A DNA stretch of 64,000 bases from Nemopilema nomurai (lineage: Eukaryota; Cnidaria; Scyphozoa; Rhizostomeae; Rhizostomatidae). Positions 25,347 through 37,300 of the stretch are shown in pieces (the first letter of the stretch is position 1; each line of letters begins with the position of its first letter). Below the pieces are notes generated by a model. It was not told the DNA's origin, did not search any database, and worked only from the letters and a program-made list of their open reading frames with translations. The stretch is taken from positions 1,110,420 to 1,174,419 of the forward strand of contig ML133422.1 in the NCBI GenBank assembly GCA_003864495.1. The letters run 5' to 3'. A program made the position numbers and the translations under genes.

Positions 25347-28300
25347 ATGGCTACGAGAGAAAAGGCTGCCGAGCAATTATCAGAATTTGCTTCTCATCAG
25401 GGAGTAAGTTAATTGATTTGTGCTGTTCTGATTGTGTTGTTTGTCTGTTGTAACTGGAAACTGACGATAGAAGTTGCGTTGTGTCAACATTTGTTGAAGT
25501 CGACAAGTCCTAGCTTGAACTTTTACAAACTGCAATTTTAACCTTGTGCTTTTTGTTGCCGTTGAAGTTGGAATCGATGAATTTCTGGGCATTGAAATTT
25601 GTTGTCCATTGGTACATTGATGCATGTTTCAAAGACTGGACATTTGTTTTGCTATATCTAGTTTTGAAGAAACAGTACTGCAGTGTTTTTTTGATATAAA
25701 AACAGGCTGGAATAATAGTGTATCGAACAACGAATGGAGGCCTCGGTGTTCAAACATGCCAAAACTTAAAAACATGACAATCTGAATCATTCTAAAGTGG
25801 GCAAGCCCTGCCCTCTTGCTGAATGCCTTGTCTAAGAGACTTACAATGTTACCTGCAACACACACACACCCTAAAGCATATTTTTACTAAATATTTTCAA
25901 GAAGAGGCTCAAATTTGTCAATATGTGGCTGTTAGTCACCGATGCATAACCAATACCCCAGCCCTTACTCAACCAGAATCCAAGCATAACTCAGACCCTA
26001 GCCTTGTTTTGTTCAAAGACCATGGGAAAGTTTGCTTCTGGTAATGAGGAGTGCTTGGGAGTCAGCAAACTCAAGTCAATCGTCACATGTCTAGAATCAA
26101 AGCCTTATTCAGGAACTATTACGTGACTACCCTTTCACTGTTTGCTGCCTTTCTTTTGCAATATTGTTTATTTCATAGTTTGATAGCTATGTGTTAGGGT
26201 AATCTTGAACCCTACTTATCATCCTTATTTGTGTATTTAGAAATCTAATATCATAAGAAGTCAGTGTCATTTGGCTACCATTTTTTTATTTGAAGGAGCC
26301 AGACAAGCTGACAACCGGCAATGGTGCTCCACTGGACACAAAGACAAAAACCATGACGGTTGGTCCAAGAGGGCCTGTTCTTCTTCAGGACCATGGCTTC
26401 ATTGATGATATGGCCCATTTTGATAGAGAGAGGATCCCAGAGAGGGTGGTCCATGCTAAGGGAGCTGGTGCATTTGGAGAGTTTGAAGTCACCCATGACA
26501 TTTCTAAGTATTGCAAAGCTGTTCCTTTTTCTGCAGTTGGGAAGAAGACTCCTGTTGCTGTGAGATTTTCAACTGTTGGTAAAGTTCAATTAATCTTTCT
26601 TGAACTAACATTTTCTGAGTTTAGCAACAAGGCTATTATTTTGCTTTTGCATTTGTTATAATATTTTGCATTTGACTTATTGAAAGGTGAAAAGGAGTGT
26701 TTTGATGGCTTGAAGGGTGTTATTTTTTATGTGTATGTCACAGTTGCCACAAATATCAATTAGTATGCTATTGATAGCTTGCCAGCAAATGTCTGTATCT
26801 TATATTCAGCCTTATTTGAATCTAAAGACAAGGTTTTTTATTTATTCTAACCATTTTAGGTGGTGAGTCTGGCAGTGCAGATACAGCAAGAGACCCAAGA
26901 GGATTTGCTATGAAGTTCTACACCGAGGATGGAAACTGGGACCTGGTTGGAAATAACACACCAATCTTCTTCATCAGGGACCCAATCCTGTTTCCCAGCT
27001 TCATCCATACACAGAAAAGAAATCCACAAACTCACTTGAAGGTTTTTATCAAATTCATTTAAATGTTTGAAAATTATTTCCTCCTACAATACACTTTTTT
27101 AAAACAGCATTTTATTTTGTTTTAGAATGTTTTAAAAGGTTATTACTATAGATTTGCACATCCTGACTTATATGTTCACTTTGTTTACTCAACCATTTAT
27201 GATAAGATATGACCCTGTAATAAAATTTTCACCAGTATAAGAAGAGTTTGTTATAGAAATTATAGAGATTAGGCTGAAATGGGGCGATGAAATGGGTTAA
27301 CAGAAAATCAGGATTACATGGCCAATGTCAGAAAGCTCAAAGATAGTGTAGCAATTAGCCAAGTGGACAGGAGAATTATGGGTTTTATCTTTCTATCTGT
27401 TGTAATAATTCTATATAGCTTTCCATCACATCAAAAGCTCAAAAAGTATGTTAAAAACCACACTATTGTTGATGTCAAAAGGATTCCTTTTTACAGTTGG
27501 CTAGAATGCTCAAGTCCCAAGTTGTATTTGCCTGTGGTTCATAGAGCTAGATAGTTCTGAATTGCTACTCTGAACCCCACACTTAATGCAATCACCTGCT
27601 GTTTATGTCACTTAATTTAAAGTCTTGATAATATTATAGATATTATCATTTCAGTATTTTGACTCTGTCCCCAGGATCCAGATATGTTTTGGGACTTCAT
27701 CACTTTGAGGCCAGAGACAACCCACCAAGTTTCATTCTTGTTTTCAAGCCGTGGTACACCCGATGGATACAGACACATGAATGGCTATGGTAGCCACACT
27801 TTCAAACTTGTGAATAAAGAAAATGAGGCTGTTTACTGCAAATTCCACCTCAAGGTATAAAAATATATTAAATCAAGGCAATTGCCATTTTGACGATTTT
27901 TAAGGAAATCCAGCACTACATACCGAAAATCCTCGAATTAGCCCCCTGGGGGCTTATTTATTTTTGATGTTTTTGGATGGGGGCTTATTCGAGGGGAAGC
28001 TTATTCGAGGGGGGAATTATAAAATTTTTTGGAACATGCCACATAAAAATATAATTTTTGAAATTTCTTTCTTTTCATAGTATAAAAAATAGCCTAAGTA
28101 TAAAGTAACATTTGATTAAATTATTAACAAAAATATAAATTTTTGTGGTAATTCACTAAAATGCCAAAGGCAACCTCAGGAATCAAAAATCAACAAATCG
28201 AGGGGGGCCTATTTGAGGGGGGGAGGCTTACTGAAAATTTGTAGTTCTATGGTGGGGGCTAATTCGAGGGGGGGCTTTTTCGAGGGGGGGGCCAATTCGA

Positions 28301-31300
28301 GGATTTTTGGTAAGCAGAATCATTATTCTCACACTGTTAAAGTACTTTTTCATCTGAGACTCTTTAAAGTTTGCAAACATCAGAAAATGATAAAAAGCTA
28401 ACAAAGTAAATCGCCAGGTGCTGATAAAAGGGGTTGCAAGAAGTGTGCTTGAATCATTGTGAATGACCAATCTATGCAATTTCTTATCATTGTGAAGTTT
28501 TATACCTGAAAAATATAGGGGTCATTCCATGCCAAATCATCCAGAGGAAGGAAAACTTGTGACCATCATGTCTTAGATTTTGATTATTTTTTGCACAAAC
28601 AAAGCTTCTAAAGGGACTACAAAAACTGCAAAATTTCAGCTTTATATCTTGGATAGTTTAAAAGTTACAGCAACCCAAAATATATGCTGAATCAGCAAAT
28701 ACGCAGAAAATTGGGCGTGGTGCGCACCAACCTGTATCTCTTTTAACAGTCATAATTAAAAAACTACTGCAGATATCAGGCTAAAAATTGGCAGGAAACC
28801 AAAAAACTAGCTGAAAATTTCAGAAATGCAACTTGAAAATATGTGCGATGCTTATGTTCTAGATAAATCAGGCTTTTTCCTAAAATTATGAAAAAGTTGA
28901 ATTGTCTGCAAATTCCTTGAAATTTAAGGGTGTGGCCAAATAGATACAAGCAAACCTTTAAGACGCATTGAAACATAATAGTTTTCCCTTAGTTTAGCAC
29001 GATTTTCATCAATTGTATGTAAAGGCACAAGGAGTAATACGTATTTGAAAATTACAGTCCATTTTTGCAGAATAATAGCTCTGAAAGGTTAGGTGTAGCC
29101 TCATATTTGTCTAAATTTCATTGTAATGTTTCATGAAAATTTCAATATATCAAGAAAACTATAATATGGCAGTTTCAGATTTATATAAGTCTCAATATCA
29201 ACTCATTTACAGCAAACTGTATGCAAAAAATCAATATAAATACCAAATATGCTGTTTGTTTGTTCAAATCTATTTCACTTGAAGTGTGAAGTATTATGTT
29301 GGTGCTGTTTTGTTTTCAAGATTTCCAGCAAGTGCAGGAGAATTTGGCTGGGCTAGGAGAGTTATCTGCTTTTAAGCTATTACCCCCTCCTTCCCCAAAA
29401 CACCAAATTTGTAAGAAAATTTCAAATATTTATGCTTGTATTTCTGCTTTGTCAAGAATTTTAATAAATTCTGACAGTTAGCATGTAGCTTCAAATTTCT
29501 CTTCAAAATTCTAATTAAGTTTAAAAGCCATAAATTCTTCTGTGCTCACAATTATGTTTAAAGCAAGCTGAGTATAGAACTGATCCATTGTTAAGCAATA
29601 GGAAATCATGCTTAGGCGTAAATTGATTTAATGATAGTTAACACCTCATTCAAATGCTTCCTCCCCATCTATAGAGATATTTTTATTGTCTTTGACTTCC
29701 TCTTCATTTCCTACAATGAGTCATGCATTGAGAGGATGTGTTAATCTGTTGATGTGAGATTTATGTTGAGCAATAATAAAAGGGGAGGTTCTAGCATTTT
29801 GGTTAGTTTATTTTACAACCAAGATGGAAATGCAGCCTTGTAGTTTTGGAACTTTATTGGATGATTCGTGCCACAAAAAATCTTTCACAAGAAGAGTGCA
29901 TTTAACTCTTTTTTCTGACATACCAAGAGAACACCAAGAGGTACTTCTATGGATAAGCAGGTTGAACCAACTTGATGATGGTGGAAGTATTTGCAAACAC
30001 CACAAAATGATGTTTGGGCAAGTATTTGAAAGAAAGTCTGCAAACTGTTGTGATCCATTTAAGCTACACAAAAAGAAAAACAAAGGTAGTCTCAAAATAT
30101 CTGTCCAGCTTGCAAAAGAGTTCAAAGAGAGGGGGTTCGATGTTTTGCCTGTGTGGAAGCTTTGCAGGAACTGCTACCAGCAAACACTTGAATATGATGG
30201 TAAAATCCAGTCTGAAAGCTCACATATAATTGATGATGAAGAAGAGGAAGAGGAAGATGTAGAAATCAATGATGCCGAAATTTCGAGAGATATTGTGAAT
30301 ACCAGTCTGGAATTAAGTGGCATTTCACCAATAAAGTTTCATGGTATCGAGAAACGAAGGAGAGTATCGTTTGCAAAGGAAAAGCTTAACAGAGTGTTCA
30401 GGGCACAAGAAACTGAAACGGCAACAGCCATTGGTGTTGATGTTAAAGATTTAGAGCAAAGCTGTAGCACACAACAGTCCAATTCATTACTTGAGGGTAA
30501 AGCTGAAGATTTTGACAAGCTCATGTATCTTTTGAAAGAAAAGTTAAATGTTTCATCCTACAGAGAGAAAGTTAAGATTCTTACTCTTGTGCCCGAATCT
30601 TGGTCACGAAAAGATGCTGCAAGATTCTTTGGTGTTTCGGAATATCTTATCCGAACTGCCAATTCATTGAAAGAAACAAAAGGTATATTAGCTGATCCCG
30701 AGCCTAAGAATGGAAAATGCATTGAAGCCTATGTAGAGGAAGCAGTAAGTCTATTTTATGAAGATGACGAATATACAAGATTATTACCAGGGAAGAAGGA
30801 TTTCGTCAGTGTAGGAAGAAACAAGCACGTGCAAAAGCGATTATAGCTTTGTAACCTCAAGGAACTTTATGTCGCCTTTAAACAAAGAAATTCTCATATG
30901 GAAATAGGTTTTTCTAAGTTTTGTAGTCTGCGTCCCAAATGGTATCCACCTGTTGGGACTCCTGGCTCTCATGCTGTTTGCGTCTGCACATATCATCAAA
31001 ATGCTATCTTGTTAGCTAGTGCTTTGGGCTCTAGCCATACATACAAGGATTTGATGAAGATGATTGTCTGTGACATTGAAAACAGTGAATGCATGATACA
31101 TCGCTGCCCAGAGTGCCCTGGATCAAAGCCACTTCGGGAATTTATAACTGCAGAATTGGCGAAACAAGAAATTGATGAAATAGAGTAAGTCAAATTACAA
31201 AGCACTGATCGACCACCTCTGATCACAGTAAAAGCTAGCACTGACAGTTTTCTAGACACTCTTGTTGACAAAATAAACTATTTGACAACCCACTCATTTG

Positions 31301-34300
31301 TTGCCAAATGCCAGAGTAGGTTTTACAAGAGTTGCAAGGAAAATCTTTCACCCACAAGCTGTATTGTTGTTCTTGATTTTGCTGAAAATTACAAATTTGT
31401 CGTTCAAGATGAGGTGCAAAGCTTTCATTGGAACAATCAACAGTGTACCTTGCACCCGGTTATTATCTATCATAAAGATAGCTCTGACCGTCTTAAGGAG
31501 ATGTCTCTTTGTGTTTTGTCAGATGACATAAATCATGATACCCCATTTGTCCACAAAGTTCAGCAGATAACTACAGAATACGTCAAATTAAAGATTCCAC
31601 ATGTCAAAGAAATGCATTACTTTTCAGATGGCTGTGGTGGACAATACAAAAACTTTAAGAATTTGGCAATCTCTGTAAACATGAAGATGATTTTGGTCTG
31701 TCTGCAATGTGGTCTTTTTTTGCAACTTCGCACGGGAAATCCTCCTGCGATGGGCTTGGAGGTGCAATCAAAAGATTAACAGCTAGGGCTAGCCTACAAC
31801 GGCCTTCAAGTGGTCAGATACTTGATGTTAAATCAATGGTAGAATTCTGTAAAGAAGCTATGCCAAAGGTTGAATTTGCCATTATAACAAAGGAGGAAAT
31901 GGTGGCTATAAGAAATTTGCAAAGACAGCGTTATGTGCTAGGCCAAACTGTACCAGGTACCAGAAGTTACCACCATTTTCAACCTTTGAAAGAAGGCTTT
32001 GGCGTACAATTTAAAAGTCTAAGCCAAGATGATCAGTTAAGTGGTGTGTTTTACTTCAACGAATCTCAATCTCAATTAGTAGCTGTCAACGCTATGGACT
32101 TCATTGCCTGCTGCTATGATGCCTTGTGGTGGATAGGTCTAGTCGAAGAAGTAGACAATGAGCATCAAGATGCAAGAGTCAAGTTTTTTCATCCACATGG
32201 ACCATGTAGAAACTTTACATGGCCAGCAAGAGATGACGTCTGCTGGGTACCTTGCACAAAAATTATGTGTAAAATAGAGCCCCCAAACACTAAATCTGGT
32301 TGAGTTTATAATATAAGCAAAATGGATTTGAACAATATCAACAGGAAATTTGACAATTTTTTATTATAATGTTACAGATGTTTTCTTGTAGTTCAATTGT
32401 GGTGGTAAATAAATTGAAATTGAGACTTATATAATTTTGAGCTGTTATTGACAATTTTTTGATTAATTTTAATCTTGAGAAAACATATTTCGCTACACTT
32501 AACGTTTCAGAGCTATTACTTTGCAAAAATTGTCTGTGGTTTTCAAATGCGTGTTACTCCTTGTGCCTTCACATACAATTGATGAAAAGTGTGCCAAATT
32601 TAGAGAAAACTATCATGTTTAAATGAGACTTTAAGGTTTGCTTGTAACTTATTGGCCACACCCTTAAATTTCAAGGAATTTGCAGACAATTCAACTTTTT
32701 CATAATTTTAGGAAAAAGCCTGATTTATCTAGAACATAAGCATCACACATATTTTTAAATTGCATTTTTGAAATTTTCAGCTAGTTTTTTGGTTTCCTGC
32801 CAATTTTTAGCCTGATATCTGCAGTAGTTTTTTAATTATGACTGTTAAAAGAGATACAGGTTGGTGCGCACCACGCCCAATTTTCTGCGTATTTGCTGAT
32901 TCAGCATAAATTTTGGGTTGCTGTAACTTTTAAACTATTCAAGATATAAAGCTGAAATTTTGCAGTTTTTGTAGTCCCTTTAGAAGCTTTGTTTGTGCAA
33001 AAAATAATCAAAATCTAAGACATGATGGTCACAACCCCTGGATGATTTGACATGGAATGACCCATAGTACATTATCATATGTACTCAAATTATAACATCC
33101 CTTTGACTGTTTTAGAAATTTTAATATCAGATAATCAGTTGTTTTGTATAGAAGCTCATTTGTTGCTATTGTTTGGCATTTTAGTGCAAAATAAAGGAGC
33201 ATAATATTTATTGCTTTTTAAACTTCTAATGCAGGATAACATGATGTTTACAGGAATTGGGAACTCAAATGAAATGAAAATGTGTCCTTTCCTATGTTTT
33301 AGTGAATTAGCAAATGCAAATATTTTTCCGTTCCAGGTGTACTACATTTCCAAAAATACTTTGTTATTGCTTTGAACAAAACAATTTGAGCTGATGTAGG
33401 GTATACATGTTTAAAATTCAGATTTGCCATTCTTAGACTGATCAAAGCATAAAGAATCTTGCAGCTGAAGAGGCTGGAAGACTGTCTGGTGAAGATGCTG
33501 ATTATGCAATTAGGGATCTCTTCAATAGCATTGAAAATGGAAAAAATGTGAGTTCAATGAGAAATGTTTACATGTTTTAATTCAAAATAGTTTTACAGCA
33601 TGCTTTGACATTGTCCAAGTTGAGTGTTGTTTTAACAATTATTTTTGCTGTAAATGAGAATAATAGTACCTTGGAGGCTTAGAGTCATACTAGAATTGCT
33701 AACCCATCTTTAGTACAGTTATCACATAAGGTAGTTTAATGGTGGATATCACTGAAATTGATCAGAATGGTTTAGAGTTTTTCACGAGGCTTGTATTATC
33801 AGGATCTTCTCTGTATTAACATCTGCAATTTCCCATCAGACAGTTTAATGAGTTGCTCGGCTATCAAGAGATTATTCTGCATTTGATTGAGCTGCCTTGG
33901 CAATCTCTGTTAAATTCATAAGTTTGTAGGAGGGTCTGGAGATAAGCTGAGGAATGCTGTTAATTCCACTTAGAGCAAAAAGGTTCTGTTCTGGGATAAT
34001 CAGTCTGAGGGAAATGTTGATTTGAGAATAATGTGCAGCTTAGTAGGTAACCTATTTGCAAAATATTTGTTAAAGATATGGCACATCATCAAGTTTCCGC
34101 AGTAAACAGGGAATGCTTTGATGTAGTTTGTGGATTGTACCGACCTAAGCAAGGTAATCTAAAGACAAACAAGTTGTTAGTTTTTTCGGCTTTTTATAAC
34201 AACACTTGGAGTGACATCTGCCAAAAACAGCAACAATGATGTACGGGCAGATAATAGTTTCATGTTTCTTGCAGAAGCACATTTATGCTAATTACAAATA

Positions 34301-37300
34301 GGTGCTTCCAAATATTAATGCATTGAAACCTGAACCAATGGTAATAGCGTTAGATTGTGTTCTGTGAATCACAACCACTTTATACCTAGTAGCATTCAAT
34401 TGCTTGCATCCTGAAGACTTAATTGATTTGCAATCACTAGAGATGTGCAAATTTCAAAGGCAGCTGTTGCCGGTGCTTCTGTTTATGAAATCAAATAAGC
34501 TGCCAGAATCGTAGATTTTAAAACAGTGGATTTCGGAGACTTTTGTGATTTCAAAGCATTGCTTCAGAAATCATTCGCTAGCAAATACAAAATGGGTAGA
34601 CATTTCCGCAATTGTTATGCTGTCTTCAGAAAATAAGCTTGTCCTGCTTAGAAACCATGAAGTTAGAAACCGAGAAATGTTATAAGCTCGCTTTATCTCA
34701 ATCGCTGTTTAGTAATTTTTAAAAATAGTTTTTCATTGAACTGTTATAGTTGATCAATCATGTAGCATAAATATTAAATTACTGACTTTGAAGTTTTCGT
34801 GTGCGGCAGTGCAGCCGGAACAGTTTTCAGATAATGAACATTTAATGAGATAATGAACGGGTGAATTGAAATTCTATTCCTTGGTTGAATGGAAGGCAAG
34901 ACTACTGAAAGCATAATGACTCAGTTCATTTGTCTCATGTTTGCGTCTATCAACCAACCCCATTCTGCGTTTTTCATTTGAAACGGAGTTGAGTTGCAAT
35001 TGAGTTTAATTGCAATTGAGTTGAATTGCGTTTGAGTTGTATTGTAATTTAGTTGAATTTTCAGGTACATCTCTAAAACTAATCACAGGACTGCTTTGAA
35101 GAGATCTAGAAGGAAAGACAACCTCTACCCGTTTACATAATTAAGCGTCCCTTAGTTTGATGTAAATGGATGGCATAGCACGTAATCGGAAAATTATCTT
35201 GTTTATTTACCGGAAAACTTTTTTTTTTGATTATGTTTTACAAGTCTTAGAGATGGTGAGTTCTGAAGTATCTAAAAATAAGAGTAAATGGTTGTGATTT
35301 CGTTTCTGCAGCCATCTTGGACCATGTACATCCAGGTGATGACTTTTGAAGAAGCAGAGAAGTTCAGATGGAATCCATTCGACCTCACTAAGGTATTTCA
35401 ATTTGGTATTCCTAAATGGCGTCCTGGAAAATTCCATTAGTTATGGGAATGTTTAGGTGATCGCTGGCATTGACTGGTAAATATCTATATGCAAATGAGA
35501 GCTTGAAACATAATCCCCTAGGCTTCATATCTACAGTTGGTTTATGGCTTTTGATTTCGTTAAGTGACGCCCCTTTCCATTACAGGGTAACACGGTATAG
35601 TTACAAGCTATTACTTTTATCTCAGTGTTCCGCATCCATTTTGGTTAAAAGGCCCTGCCCGCGTTCTGGCAATTTAGACCTATATAGCTAACCATGGCTT
35701 CCTTTCCACTTTATGATGCATGTATAAATTTTTCGTATATTGTCGAATTTTTGATCTGGTCATAAATCCTGTTAATGTACATATTTCGATTAAATATCAT
35801 TGTTTTATTTTAGATCTGGCCACAGGCTGAGTACCCCCTTATTCCAGTGGGTAAAATGACGTTGAACAGAAACCCCCAGAATTATTTCGCTGAAGTGGAA
35901 CAGATCGCTTTCAGTCCGGCCCACATGATTCCGGGTATTGAGCCGTCTCCGGACAAGATGTTGCAGGTACGGGAATTTTCTCATTAAGCCGAGTTTTCAT
36001 AAGTCTGGTGGGTAAAATATTCTTCAAAGGGGCGAGAATAAAGAACTTGAGGCCTTTGTATCTTTCTAATATTATTTCCGATTTTTCAAACCAAACAGCA
36101 ATGTAAAGCTGGATTTTCCATAGATTTGTTTTATATGCAACCGTCCTTAGTGTTGTGTCTGGAAAGACTTTTCAAACATAACCGGCCATTGACAAGTACC
36201 GTCTTCACAGTTTGGTCCCTTGCTATTGACTTTAGATTAGAAATCCTTTCTGGAAAGACAAAACAGAATTTTGCAGCTAGAACCACAAAAGTTGCTATCA
36301 TCGATAAAAGTGACATTTTTGTCCGATGCACGTTCTGTTCCCCTGCATTCTAAACATGACAGTTCTAAGCTACTGCTCTTGAGTTCTAAGTGAATTGCGA
36401 TCATCTGGCAACTACCATAAGACGTTCGATGCCGTATATGAAGCGCGATACACGCTTGTATTAACTATATGGAACAAAGCGGGCCTAAATTGACGCTACG
36501 AGGTTGACGCTTAATGCAAACACAAAGCAAATGTAAGGATTTAGGCCCCGTTTACACAAAAGACCAACACGGGAACGGACCAAAAGCGAATCTCTTCCTT
36601 TAAGCATGCGCAATGACAAGCCTTTGCGGATCCGTATCCACCCGTTTACATGGCACCGCTGAAGGAACGGATCCAAATGGATTCGCTTTCTAATCGTACC
36701 CAAAAAGGTACAGATCTCTCCAAGAGAAGATACGGATCCTACCGTGCCCGTGTAAACGCAAGGCCTATCGTAACCAGTTTGGGTACAGATCTATGCGGGT
36801 CCGTTCCCGTGTAATCGGGGCCTTCGTCCACGAAGCTTACTGGATGCCATCTGTCATGGACTGTCCTTTGCTGCGTAGACATGCGCGCTTGTTGTATATA
36901 GAACATGGCTGTTCGAAAATGCTAGTCTGAGTTTGTTGCGATTACCAGGATGCTCTATACATTAATACACAAATTCTTCTATTTATTTCACAATAGGGCC
37001 GCTTGTTTTCGTATGGCGATACCCACCGCCATCGCCTTGGTACCAACTATCAGCAGCTTCCAGTCAACTGCCCCTACAGAGCCAAAGTTAAGAATTATCA
37101 GAGAGATGGACCTCAGGCCTACGAAAACCAGGGTATGTTCTTCGATTTGTAAAGAATATTTCGTGGTGCAAAGCCTCACAATAGCAAGAACATAGCTCTG
37201 CATACTTTGGTTGGTAGTTTTTCGTCTGATACACCTCACAATATGCAGACGTTGGAAATTGATAAAAAACGGATGAAATGAATAACCAGCTACGGATCGA

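Larger units (their letters stand above)
28519..33063 (+). mobile_element. Decayed DNA transposon (Sola2-like) with long TIRs, in catalase intron 4
   Basis: A 4545-bp element bounded by GGGTCATTCCATG and its inverted copy, flanked by ATAG on both sides (28515-28518 and 33064-33067), a perfect 4-bp target duplication. Terminal inverted repeats are about 690 bp (28519 to about 29212) and 660 bp (about 32405 to 33063), diverged by scattered substitutions and small gaps. One transposase-like reading frame lies between them. Four-bp duplications, long TIRs and this type of DDE protein fit the Sola superfamily, probably Sola2. I assign that from memory, so the family name is tentative. It was inserted in the sense direction of catalase. 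Confidence 0.85.
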
